A DNA stretch of 64,000 bases, taken from the NCBI GenBank assembly GCA_963204815.1, contig CAUJHQ010000029.1:1-64000 (forward strand), given 5' to 3'. The stretch is from Pseudomonadota bacterium. GTDB lineage: Bacteria > Pseudomonadota > Gammaproteobacteria > Burkholderiales > Burkholderiaceae_C. Made by a program: the position numbers and the translations under genes. The notes under the pieces were generated by a model. That model worked only from the letters and a program-made list of their open reading frames with translations. It searched no databases and was not told where the DNA came from. Of the stretch, positions 54,522-63,369 are shown piece by piece. The number at the start of each line of letters is the position of its first letter. Positions within the stretch are counted from its first letter, which is position 1.

Positions 54522-57500
54522 ACGACGGGCCGGAGGAGTTCTGCCCCTACGTCGGGCTTCAGCCCTTCGGCGAGCAGGACCGCGACTACTTCAAGGGCCG
54601 CACGCGCGACCAGAAGGTCATCGCCTCCAACCTGTTCGCGTCCAACCTCACGGTGCTGTACGGCGCCAGCGGCGTCGGCAAGAGCTCGGTGCTGCTGGCC
54701 GGCGTGGTGCCGGCGCTGCGCGCGTCGCCGAACACCGCGGTCGTCGTCTTCCGCGACTGGGCACAGCCGGGCTTTCTGCAGGACCTGAAGCGTGCCTGCC
54801 TGGAGGCGGTGGCGCGCGTCAAGCCGGGCGCCGCGCTGCCGGCCATCGAGCTGCCGTTCGACGAACTGCTGCGCCAGGCCGCGCAGACGCTGCGCATCAC
54901 GGTGCTCGTGATCCTCGACCAGTTCGAGGAGTACTTCCTCTACCACCCCGAGTCGGAGCAGGGCAACCCGTTCGACGAGGAGTTCGCGCGTGCCGTCAAC
55001 AGCAGCGAGGCCGACCTCGGCTTCCTGATCGCGCTGCGCGAGGACGGCCTGGCGCGGCTCGACCGCTTCCGCCACCGCATACCCGGCCTGCTGTCGAACA
55101 CGGTGCGGCTGCGCCACCTCGACGAGGCCGCGGCGCGCGACGCGATCCGCAAGCCGCTGGAGGACGTCTTCAACGCGCGCTTCCCGGAGCGCGCCACCGT
55201 CGTCGAGCCGGCGCTCGAGACGGCCCTCATCGAGGAGGTGCGCGGCCGCCGCGTCGGCCTCACCGCCGGCGCCGGCAAGGCCGCCGGCGGCGGCGACGCG
55301 GCCGACATCGAGACCGCGCTGCTGCAGCTGCTGCTGACGCGCCTGTGGAAGGCCGAGCCGTGGACGGCTGCCCGGCCGCGCGTGCTGCGCCTGCAGACGC
55401 TGCACGACATGGGCGGCGCCGAGGAGGTCGTGGAACGCCACCTCGGCGAGATCCTCGGCGGCCTGAGCGAGCGCCAGACCGAGCTCTGCGCGCGCATCTT
55501 CGACCGCCTCGTCACGCCGTCGGGCTCCAAGGTGGCGTGCCGCGAGAAGGACCTGCGCAACTGGGCCGGCGACCTCGCCGACGAGCTGCCCGACGTGCTG
55601 CAGCGCCTGTCCTACGGCAGCAGCCGCGTGCTGCGGCCGGTGCCGTCGGCGCCCGGCGACGACGGCGGCGCGCAATACGAGGTGTTCCACGACGTGCTCG
55701 GCGCCGCCATCCTCGACTGGCGCGCCGGCTTCCTGGCGCGGCAGGCGCAGGCCGCGCTGCGGCGCGACGCCGACGCGGCGCGCCAGCGTGCCGACGAGCA
55801 GGCCCAGGCCGCCGAACGCCTGCGCCGCGCGCTGCTGCGCGCACGCGTGTTCACCGCCATCGCCGTCGTCACCGCGGCGCTGGCCTGGACCTTCGAGCGC
55901 CGCGCCGCCACCGAGAGCCGGCTGGCGTCGGCACGCGCGCTCGCGATGGCGGCGATCGGCCAGACCGGCACCGATCCCGAGCTCGGCATCCTGCTCGGCC
56001 TGCACAGCCTGGGGCAGGCGCGGCCGCTCGGCGGCGAGGCCGCGCGCGAGGCCGCCGACGCGCTGGCGATGTCGGTCGACGCGTCGCGCGTGCGCAGCAC
56101 GCGGCGTGCCGAAGGCCGGCTGGCGCGCGAGCCCTTCGACCCCGAACACCGCCGCCTGCTGCTGCTGGGCGACGACGGCCGCCTGCGCCTGCTGCGCTGG
56201 CCCGAGGGCGACGCCGCCGCGGTGCAGCCGAAGGGCCAGGACGGCGTGTTCGTGATGGCCACCTTCTCGCCGAGCGGCCGGCGCATCGCCGCCATCGGCC
56301 AGGACCGCCACCTGCACGTGTGGGACAGCGCGAGCGGCGAACGCCTGCAGCGCCTGCCGGTGCCGGGCGACCCCGCCGGCACCGCGACCACGCTCGCCTT
56401 CAGCGCCGACGAGACGCTGCTCGCCGCCGGCGGTGCGCCCACCGCGTGGGTGTGGCGGCTCGGCGAGGCGGCGCCCTTCGTCACGCTGCGCGGCCACCGC
56501 GACGCCGACAACCGGCTGCTCTACACGGTCGTCGCGCTCGCCTTCCACCCGCAGCGCCGGCTGCTCGCGACGGCGGCGATGGACAACACGCTGCGGCTGT
56601 GGAACGTCGACACCGGCGCGCCGGTGGCCGTGATGACCGAGCACGCGGCGCAGGTCGAGGACATCGAGTTCAGCCGCGACGGCAGTCAGCTCGTCAGCGC
56701 CAGCCAGGACGGCACGGCGCGCCTGTGGTCGGTACCGGCGGCGCCCGAGGCGGCGCCGCTGCGCAGCCGCGCCGCGCTGCGCGGCCACGCGAACTCGGTG
56801 TTCCGCGCCAGCTTCAGCGAGGACGGCCGCCGCGTCGTCACCGCCAGCGCCGACGCCACGCTGCGCCTGTGGGACGTGGCCAGCGCGCGCGAACTCGCCG
56901 TGCTCGCGTCGCACTCCGAGCCCGTCACCTGGGCGCGCTTCGCCGACGGCGACCGCGCCGTGCACAGCGGCGGCTGGGACCAGGAGGTCAAGACCTGGTC
57001 GGCCGCCGGCCACCTGGGCCGCCCGGTCACGCTGTGGGCCAGCCCGGACGGCCGCCTCGTGGCCAGCGGCGGCGACGACAGCGACGTCATACTCTGGGAC
57101 GCCGCCAGCGGCGCCGAGGCCGGCCGCCTGCCCGGCCACCGCGACGGCGTGCAGACGCTGCGCTTCAGCCGCGACGGCAGCCGCCTGGCCGCCGCCGACG
57201 GCGCCGGCAGCATCCACCTCTGGGACGTCGCGCAGCGCCGGCGCGTGGCCACGCTGTGCTGTATGGGCGGCCCGGTGAACTCGATCGACTTCGACGCCAC
57301 CGGCACGCGGCTCGCGGCCGCCGCGCCGCCGGGCGGCGTGGCGCTCTGGGACCTGGCCACCGGCCGCGTCGCGCGCACGCTGGTGCCGGCCGGCCACACG
57401 ACCGACTTCGACCGCGTGCGCTACAGCCCCGACGGCCGCTGGATCGCCGCCGGCGGCACCGACGGCAGCGCGCGCCTGTGGCCGGCCGACGGCAGCGCCG

Positions 57501-58093
57501 AGGGCCGCGCCTGGCCGGCGCACGGCAGCAAGGTGCACATCCTGGCCTTCTCGCCCGACTCGGCGACGCTGATGACGGGCGCGCACGAAGGCGCCGTGAC
57601 GCTGTGGGACGTCGCCACCGGCGCCGCCCGCGTGCGCGTGACGCGCCACGGCTCGGTGGCGATCAGCGGCGTCTTCGCCCCCGACGGCGCCAGCGCCGTC
57701 ACCTGCGACCTGAAGGGCAACGTGCTCGTCTGGGACACGAAGACCGGCGACGCACGCCCCGGCCCGCGCGCGCACGCCAACAGCTGCATGGTCGACTTCA
57801 GCCGCGACGGCCGGCGCCTCGTGTCGCTCAGCTGGGACCGTTCGGCCAAGGTCTGGGACACGCGCAGCTGGGACGAGATCGCCAGCTACTCGCACGGCGA
57901 CGGCGTCATCGATGGCGCGCTCGGCGCCGACGGCCGCCACCTCGTCACGCTGACCACCGCCGGCGGCCTTCGCGTGATCCCGGTCGACGCCGACGAGCTG
58001 GTCGCGCTCGCCAAGCAGCGCGTCACGCGCGGCCTGACCGACGCCGAATGCCGCCGCCACCTTCACACCACGCCCTGCCCGCCGCTGCCATGA
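54518..58093 (+). CDS. STAND NTPase with transmembrane segment and WD40 propeller
   Basis: A 1191-residue protein. Residues 8-27 are the CPYVGLQPFGEQDRDYFKGR start of nSTAND1-like ATPases; Walker A is LYGASGVGKSSV (47-58) and Walker B LVILDQFEEYF (about 128-138). A winged-helix/helical region (to about 400), a hydrophobic segment (about 440-460) with the DPELGILLGLHSLGQ stretch, then about a dozen WD40 repeats (from about 510; for example TLRLWDVASARELA) follow. Start is a GTG overlapping the SIR2 stop (GTGA at 54518-54521). STAND ATPases oligomerise on a signal; the propeller probably recognises the trigger. Confidence 0.9.
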   Translation: MNDGPEEFCPYVGLQPFGEQDRDYFKGRTRDQKVIASNLFASNLTVLYGASGVGKSSVLLAGVVPALRASPNTAVVVFRDWAQPGFLQDLKRACLEAVARVKPGAALPAIELPFDELLRQAAQTLRITVLVILDQFEEYFLYHPESEQGNPFDEEFARAVNSSEADLGFLIALREDGLARLDRFRHRIPGLLSNTVRLRHLDEAAARDAIRKPLEDVFNARFPERATVVEPALETALIEEVRGRRVGLTAGAGKAAGGGDAADIETALLQLLLTRLWKAEPWTAARPRVLRLQTLHDMGGAEEVVERHLGEILGGLSERQTELCARIFDRLVTPSGSKVACREKDLRNWAGDLADELPDVLQRLSYGSSRVLRPVPSAPGDDGGAQYEVFHDVLGAAILDWRAGFLARQAQAALRRDADAARQRADEQAQAAERLRRALLRARVFTAIAVVTAALAWTFERRAATESRLASARALAMAAIGQTGTDPELGILLGLHSLGQARPLGGEAAREAADALAMSVDASRVRSTRRAEGRLAREPFDPEHRRLLLLGDDGRLRLLRWPEGDAAAVQPKGQDGVFVMATFSPSGRRIAAIGQDRHLHVWDSASGERLQRLPVPGDPAGTATTLAFSADETLLAAGGAPTAWVWRLGEAAPFVTLRGHRDADNRLLYTVVALAFHPQRRLLATAAMDNTLRLWNVDTGAPVAVMTEHAAQVEDIEFSRDGSQLVSASQDGTARLWSVPAAPEAAPLRSRAALRGHANSVFRASFSEDGRRVVTASADATLRLWDVASARELAVLASHSEPVTWARFADGDRAVHSGGWDQEVKTWSAAGHLGRPVTLWASPDGRLVASGGDDSDVILWDAASGAEAGRLPGHRDGVQTLRFSRDGSRLAAADGAGSIHLWDVAQRRRVATLCCMGGPVNSIDFDATGTRLAAAAPPGGVALWDLATGRVARTLVPAGHTTDFDRVRYSPDGRWIAAGGTDGSARLWPADGSAEGRAWPAHGSKVHILAFSPDSATLMTGAHEGAVTLWDVATGAARVRVTRHGSVAISGVFAPDGASAVTCDLKGNVLVWDTKTGDARPGPRAHANSCMVDFSRDGRRLVSLSWDRSAKVWDTRSWDEIASYSHGDGVIDGALGADGRHLVTLTTAGGLRVIPVDADELVALAKQRVTRGLTDAECRRHLHTTPCPPLP

Positions 58094-59025
58094 CCCCCGA
58101 CCCCACCCCCGCGTCGACCCAGAGCGCCCAGGGTTACCTGGACGACCCGCGCAACGAGCAGGTGCTCGTGCACGTCAACGGCCGCTACGTGCCGCGCCAC
58201 GAAGCCGTGGTCTCGGTGTTCGACAGCGGCTTCGTGCTCGGCGACGGCGTCTGGGAAGGGTTGCGCCTGGTGAACGGCCACCTGATCAGCCTGGACGCAC
58301 ACCTGGACCGGCTGTTCGAGGGCGCGACCAGCATCGCGCTGGACATCGGCCTGACGCGCGCGCAGGTCGCGCAGGCCATCCGGGACACGCTGGCGAAGAA
58401 CGGCATGCACGACGGCGCGCACGTGCGCCTGATGGTGACGCGCGGCACCAAGCGCACGCCGAACCAGGACCCGCGCTTCGTCATCGGGCCGGCCACGGTG
58501 GTGATCGTCGCCGAGTACAAGACGCCGAAGCCCGAGAGCAAGGCACGCGGCCTGAAGCTCTTCACGTCGACCTTCCGCACCAGCGGCCCGGACGTGTTCG
58601 ACCTGCGGCTCAACTCGCACAGCCGGCTGAACCTGATCCAGGCGCTGATCCAGGCCATCCACGCCGGCGCCGACGAAGCGCTGATGCTGGACCCGCGCGG
58701 TTTCGTCGCCAGCTGCAACAGCACCAACTTCTTCATCGTGCGCGGCGGCGAGCTGTGGACCAGCACCGGCGCCTACAGCTTCAAGGGCATCACGCAGAAG
58801 AACGTGATCGACGCCTGGCGCGCCGCCGGCGGCACGGCGCGCGAGTGCGACTTCACGCTGGCGCAGGTCTACGCCGCCGACGAGGCTTTCGTCACCGGCA
58901 CCCTCGGCGGCGTGACGCCGGTGGTGCAGGTGGACGGGCGCGTCATCGGGGCGGGCGCTCCGGGGCCGGTGTCGGCGCGGGCGTCGGCGCTGTACCTGGC
59001 AGCCGTGACGCGGCCCGCCGCCTGA
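58090..59025 (+). CDS. class IV aminotransferase-like protein lacking the PLP lysine
   Basis: A 311-residue class IV (D-amino-acid/branched-chain) aminotransferase fold. Family segments are visible: VFDSGFVLGDGVWEGLRLV, RLMVTRGTK, DEALMLDPRGFVASCNSTNF and VTGTLGGVTPV. The segment that normally carries the Schiff-base lysine reads LNSHSRLNLIQAL (58606-58650); family members I recall read SKLN there, so the lysine seems replaced by arginine and no other lysine is near. The ATG overlaps the STAND gene stop (ATGA at 58090-58093). Its 3' end overlaps the convergent PEP-CTERM gene by 83 bases. Confidence 0.85.
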   Translation: MTPDPTPASTQSAQGYLDDPRNEQVLVHVNGRYVPRHEAVVSVFDSGFVLGDGVWEGLRLVNGHLISLDAHLDRLFEGATSIALDIGLTRAQVAQAIRDTLAKNGMHDGAHVRLMVTRGTKRTPNQDPRFVIGPATVVIVAEYKTPKPESKARGLKLFTSTFRTSGPDVFDLRLNSHSRLNLIQALIQAIHAGADEALMLDPRGFVASCNSTNFFIVRGGELWTSTGAYSFKGITQKNVIDAWRAAGGTARECDFTLAQVYAADEAFVTGTLGGVTPVVQVDGRVIGAGAPGPVSARASALYLAAVTRPAA

Positions 59026-59833
59026 ACGCCAGCACCGCCAGCGCGGTGGCGGCGAGCGCGCCGGTCCCGGGCTCGGGCACGGGGCCGCCGCCCGTGCCAC
59101 CGCCCGTGCCGCCCTCGCCCGCGCCGCCGCCACCACCGGGAGGCGCCGTGTCGTACGTGTAGCTCACCTGCACGGTGCCGGCCCAGCCGAGCAGGGCCTC
59201 CTTCACGACGCAGAGGTCGCCGCGGTCGTCGCTGTCGCACAGGCCGGTGAGGCGGCCGTCGATGAAGGCGCTGAGGTTCAGCGGGTCGGCGCCGATGAAC
59301 TGGCTCAGCGCCAGTGCGCCGAGCCCGAGGCTGCCGTTGAAGCTGCCGTTGACGAGGTTGAAGTCGCTGCAGGCCGTCGAGTCGTAGGCCTCGTCGCCGC
59401 TGAGGCGCACGCCGCAGCCGGCGTCGTACGAGATCGAGCGCCGCCCGGTGCCGCCGGCGGGGTCGAACAGCGACAGCTCGAAGTCGGCCGACAGCGTGGC
59501 CCCGATCAGCGAGTCGTTGCGGTCGTTGCCGATGAACGGCGGCAGCGGCGAGGAGTCGGCCTCCACGCGCGTGTCGTCGGCGGTGACCTGCAGGTAGCTG
59601 TAGTAGCGCGTGTCGAAGTCGATCTGCACGCCGGTCAGGGTGCCGAGCGTGGCGTCGAAGCGCGGCAGCGCCGCCAGCGCCAGGCTGCGCAGCGTGGCGC
59701 CGAAGCTGCCCTCGACGATACCGGCGTAGCGCGCGTCGCCGGCGAAGCTGGTGCTGTGCGTGACCACCGCCGCGGGGCTGGCGGTGGCGGCCAGCGCCAG
59801 CAGCGCGGCGGCCGCGATGTGACGGTTCTTCAT
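58943..59833 (-). CDS. PEP-CTERM domain protein with C-terminal extension
   Basis: A 296-residue exported protein with signal peptide MKNRHIAAAALLALAATAS. The central beta-rich domain (FGATLRSLALAALPRFDAT, TGVQIDFDTRYYSYLQV) resembles choice-of-anchor domains. A glycine linker (TAPPGGGGGAGEGGTGGG) leads to VPEPGTGALAATALAVLAF with RRR. Unlike most PEP-CTERM proteins it continues for about 22 residues of Pro/Thr-rich sequence (GTAPTPAPTPAPERP), encoded opposite the aminotransferase end. Probably surface located. Confidence 0.82.
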   Translation of the reverse strand: MKNRHIAAAALLALAATASPAAVVTHSTSFAGDARYAGIVEGSFGATLRSLALAALPRFDATLGTLTGVQIDFDTRYYSYLQVTADDTRVEADSSPLPPFIGNDRNDSLIGATLSADFELSLFDPAGGTGRRSISYDAGCGVRLSGDEAYDSTACSDFNLVNGSFNGSLGLGALALSQFIGADPLNLSAFIDGRLTGLCDSDDRGDLCVVKEALLGWAGTVQVSYTYDTAPPGGGGGAGEGGTGGGTGGGPVPEPGTGALAATALAVLAFRRRAASRLPGTAPTPAPTPAPERPPR

Positions 59834-59861
59834 GTTCCGGTCCTCCTGGCGCGCCGGCCGC

Positions 59862-60137
59862 TCACGGGCGGTAGAAGTACGGGTCGAGCACGCCGACCTC
59901 GGTGATGCGGCCCACCGGCAGGCCGTTGCGCTCGGCCACCTTGCGGATCGCCTCCGGCGTGGGGGCGTCGTAGATGCAGAAGGTCTGCGTGCGTTCCGGC
60001 GTCACGTACGAATGCACCCAGGTCACGCCGTGCTCGGCGTTGTTGGCGACGACGTTGGCCAGCGCCTTGCGGCCGTCCTCGTTCATCGGGATCGACAGGC
60101 CTTGCGGGAAGCTGCGTTCGATCAGGTAGCGGGGCAT
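59862..60137 (-). CDS. DUF4242 family protein
   Basis: A 91-residue small protein starting MPRYLIERSFPQGLSIPMNE and containing HSYVTPERTQTFCIYDAPTPE and GRITEVGVLDPYFYRP, which match the DUF4242 family. Some relatives bind nickel (a Streptomyces member), but none has an established role in proteobacteria. It lies 90 bases downstream of the LuxR-type regulator on the same strand and may be its target or co-transcribed. Confidence 0.83.
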   Translation of the reverse strand: MPRYLIERSFPQGLSIPMNEDGRKALANVVANNAEHGVTWVHSYVTPERTQTFCIYDAPTPEAIRKVAERNGLPVGRITEVGVLDPYFYRP

Positions 60138-60227
60138 GCGGGTCTCCTGGGGTTCGACGGTCGCACCCTTGCGACCGATGACCCGCATGCTCCGCGCGCC
60201 GCGCGGCCGGCGCGACGGCAGCGTTGC

Positions 60228-62825
60228 CTAGATTGCGCCGCCCGGCTGCCCAGATTGCAGCCAGCCTTCGCGCCGCGCCCGCTGCACGGCGGCGGCACGG
60301 GTGTCGACTTCCAGCTTCGCCAGCACCGCCGCCACGTGGTGGTCGACCGTGCGCACCGAGCGGTGCAGGCGCGCTGCGATGTCGGCGTTGCGCAGGCCCT
60401 CGGCCATCAGCGCCAGCACCTTCAATTCGGCGGCGGTCAGGCCGCCGGGGTGGGCGCGCGTGCTGGCGCGGGCGCCGCGCGCGACACCGCGCTCGCCGGC
60501 CTCGCGCAGGCGGCGCCGCACGGCGTCGGCCGCTGGGCGCGCGCCCAGCGCGTCGAACACCGCGAGCGCCTCGCGCTGCGCCGCCGGGTCGCCTTCGGCC
60601 AGCGCGCGGGCGCGTTCGTAGGGGCAGCCCAGGCGCTGCCAGGCGTCGGCCGCGGCCTGCCAGCGGCCGGCGATCTGCAGCGCGTAGGGCTCGGCGCAGC
60701 CGTCGAGCCCGGCCACCGGCTCGCCGGCGCGCCACAGCCAGTAGGCGAGCTCGCCCACGAACCACGGGTGGCCCTTGGCGCGCGCCAGCGGCAGCACCGC
60801 CTGCACCGCAGCCACGGCCGCCGCGTTGTCGCCGCGCTGCAGCGCGGCCTCGGCCACCAGCGAGGCGCACGGCGCCAGGCGCTGCAGCGTGCCGCTGGGT
60901 TCGGCGAGGCGGCGCGCCGTGGCGAGCAGCGCGTCCAGGCCGGGGTCGCCGCGGCGCAGCCGCAGCCGTGCCAGCGCCACGCAGGCCATCAGCATCGACA
61001 TGTCCTCGCGGCCGACGTGCGACACCACCTGCAGCGCCTGGGTCGAGGCCTCGTCCCAGCGGCCCAGCCCCAGCAGGCACAGCGCCCACCACGCTCGCGA
61101 GTAGCCGGTGTCCATGTCCTGCGAGTCGAAGATCGCGGCCGCCTCGCGCAGCAGCGCTTCGCCCTCGCGCAGGTGCATCAGCTCGCCGCAGCCCGAGCCC
61201 AGCATCGCCAGCGAATAGGCAACGTTCATGCGGTGACCGGCGGCGCGGCGCCGTTCGACCAGGTCCAGCAGCATGCGGCGGCCTGCGTCGAAGTCCACGA
61301 ACAGCAGCGCGGCGCCGGTCGCGGTGAGGGCACGCTCCAACGTCAGGGTCTCGCCCAGGCGCTCGGCCAGCGGGATCGCGCGGCGGCCCCACGCGATGGC
61401 GTCCGCATAGTCGCGGTCCAGCATGTATTGCCAGCCGACGACCGCCCAGACGGCGGCGACCTCCGGACCCTCGGGCAGCGGCGCCACCATCGCCAGCGCC
61501 TCGCTGCATGCGGCACGCGCTTCGACGTTGCGCAGCAGTTGCGACAGCGGCCCGGCCTGCGTGGCACGCGCCGCCGCGGCGCGGCCGATGGCGCCTTGCG
61601 CGCGGTACAGCGCCTCCAGTCGCTGCCGCGACTTCAGCGCCTCGGCGCTCCAGGAATTGGCGGCGCATGCGCGGGCGTAGGCCTCGAGCCAGGCGATGCA
61701 CTCGCCGTCGTCGCGCGGACGGCCCTGCTCCAGCGCCACCCGCCAGTGCGCGCCCCACTCGCGCAGTGCCCCGCGCCGGTGTGCCGCGTCGGCGGCCCGC
61801 GGCGCGTGGCACGAGATCGCCGCCGTGTCGTGCGCGTGGACCGCATGGTGCACCAGCCGCGCCGGATCGGTGGCCCGCGCGGGGTCGGCCAGCAGCGCCA
61901 GCACCTGCGCGTGCAGCGCCTGCGCCTGCGGCACCGAGAGCGCGCGCTCCACCGCCACCCGGCCCAGCTCGTGGCGGAACGAGAACGACGCCGCGTCGGC
62001 CACGACCAGCAGCCCGCTGGCCAGCGCCGCCTCGGTGTCGGCCAGCGTCGGCGCGGCCAGCGCGTCGGCCAGCCAGCGTTCGCAGCGGCCCGGCAGCACC
62101 GAGACCGCCTGCACCAGCCGCTGCGCGCCGGCCGGCAGCCGCGCCAGCCGCGCCAGCACCACGTCCTGCACGCTGCGCGGCACGCCTTCGCTGCCCGCGC
62201 GCAGCAGCTCGGTGACGAAGAAGGGGTTGCCGCCGGTCACGGCATGCACGTCGCCTGCCGGGCGGCGCGCGTGCGCCGCCAGCCGCGCCACCGCCTCGTG
62301 GGACAGCCGCGGCAGATCCACCCGCAGCACGTCGCCCGGGTTCAACTCGCCCAGCGTGCGGCGCAGCGGGTGCGTGGGGCCGACCTCGTCGTCGCGGAAG
62401 CTCACCACCAGCAGGGCGTGCGTGCGCGCGATGCGGCGGCCGACAAACTTCAGCCAGTCGAGCGTGGCCTCGTCGGCCCAGTGCGCGTCTTCCACGACGA
62501 CCAGCACCGGGCGCGCCGGCGCGGACAGCTCGGCCAGCGTGGCGTCGAACAGCGCCGGCCGCGGCCCGCCCAGCGCGGCGCCGAAGCGCACGCCGGCGCC
62601 GCGCGCCATGTCCAGCAGCGGCGCCAGCGGCAGCGGGGTCTCCAGCGCGTCGCAGGCGCCCCACCACACGGCCCCGCCGTGGGCGGCGGCCAGCGCACGC
62701 AGCACGCTGGTCTTGCCGATGCCGGCCTCGCCAGCCACCAGTGCAATGCGGCCTTCGCGCGCCGCCGCCGCCAGCGCGGCCTGCAGCGCCGCCAGCGCGG
62801 CTTCGCGTTCGACGAGTTCGGACAT
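60228..62825 (-). CDS. LAL-type LuxR transcriptional regulator (MalT-like ATPase)
   Basis: An 865-residue regulator. Its N-terminal STAND ATPase has Walker A ALVAGEAGIGKTSVLRAL near residue 30 and Walker B VLVVVEDAHWADEAT near residue 108. A long TPR-like helical sensor region follows, and the C-terminal LuxR helix-turn-helix is LTAAELKVLALMAEGLRNAD then IAARLHRSVRTVDHHVAAVL. The type binds ATP and an unknown inducer. Its start codon (62825) faces the small membrane gene on the plus strand. The DUF4242 gene is downstream. Confidence 0.9.
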   Translation of the reverse strand: MSELVEREAALAALQAALAAAAREGRIALVAGEAGIGKTSVLRALAAAHGGAVWWGACDALETPLPLAPLLDMARGAGVRFGAALGGPRPALFDATLAELSAPARPVLVVVEDAHWADEATLDWLKFVGRRIARTHALLVVSFRDDEVGPTHPLRRTLGELNPGDVLRVDLPRLSHEAVARLAAHARRPAGDVHAVTGGNPFFVTELLRAGSEGVPRSVQDVVLARLARLPAGAQRLVQAVSVLPGRCERWLADALAAPTLADTEAALASGLLVVADAASFSFRHELGRVAVERALSVPQAQALHAQVLALLADPARATDPARLVHHAVHAHDTAAISCHAPRAADAAHRRGALREWGAHWRVALEQGRPRDDGECIAWLEAYARACAANSWSAEALKSRQRLEALYRAQGAIGRAAAARATQAGPLSQLLRNVEARAACSEALAMVAPLPEGPEVAAVWAVVGWQYMLDRDYADAIAWGRRAIPLAERLGETLTLERALTATGAALLFVDFDAGRRMLLDLVERRRAAGHRMNVAYSLAMLGSGCGELMHLREGEALLREAAAIFDSQDMDTGYSRAWWALCLLGLGRWDEASTQALQVVSHVGREDMSMLMACVALARLRLRRGDPGLDALLATARRLAEPSGTLQRLAPCASLVAEAALQRGDNAAAVAAVQAVLPLARAKGHPWFVGELAYWLWRAGEPVAGLDGCAEPYALQIAGRWQAAADAWQRLGCPYERARALAEGDPAAQREALAVFDALGARPAADAVRRRLREAGERGVARGARASTRAHPGGLTAAELKVLALMAEGLRNADIAARLHRSVRTVDHHVAAVLAKLEVDTRAAAVQRARREGWLQSGQPGGAI

Positions 62826-62939
62826 CGGCAAAAGTCTAAACGGCCAATCCCGCAGGCCGCGAGGGGCCACGCCGGGCTTGCGGCCGCGCGCCGGCGCGCT
62901 GCGCCATGATGCAGGCCCGCTCGCTGGAGGTGACCGCGC

Positions 62940-63326
62940 ATGACGCTGCTGATCTGGACCGTGTTCTCCGTGCTCGCGCTGCTGTGGACGGGCGGCGCCT
63001 GGGCCGGCGCGGCGATCGTGCAGTGGTCGTCCGAGCTGATGGCGAGCGGGCAGGCGGTGGACCTGGGCCGCGCGATGGCGGCCTGGCCGGTGCCGGCCTG
63101 GGCGGCGGCGTTCGTCGACATCACGCTCGTGCATGCGACCCTCGACGCCATCGCCTGGTCGCTCGAATCGCTGCAGGCCGCGGCGCCGTGGGCCGCCACC
63201 GCGGTGGGCTGGCTGGTGCCGGTGGTGTGGGTCGGCTGGGCGTTCGGCCTTGCCGCGCTGCTGGCACTGGCCGGCACGCTGCACTGGCTGGTGCGGCGGC
63301 GCGCGCCGCGACCGCTGCCGGGCTGA
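62940..63326 (+). CDS. small membrane protein
   Basis: A 128-residue protein with three or four hydrophobic segments (about residues 1-28, 52-78, 83-116) and a basic C-terminal tail (VRRRAPRP). No family was recognised. It is divergent from the LuxR-type regulator, with 114 bases between start codons, and lies 43 bases before the CoA-transferase gene. A GGAGGTG ribosome-binding site precedes its ATG by 6 bases, which supports it as a real gene. Confidence 0.7.
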   Translation: MTLLIWTVFSVLALLWTGGAWAGAAIVQWSSELMASGQAVDLGRAMAAWPVPAWAAAFVDITLVHATLDAIAWSLESLQAAAPWAATAVGWLVPVVWVGWAFGLAALLALAGTLHWLVRRRAPRPLPG

Positions 63327-63369
63327 CCCGCGCGCCGGCGCGGGCGCGGACACGGCATCATCTCGCCCC

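Noticed and set aside
59832-62909. A 1025-codon plus-strand frame opposite the LAL regulator
   Set aside because: Shadow of the regulator; Arg/His/Gln-rich without domains, and the other strand encodes a full ATPase and LuxR domain.
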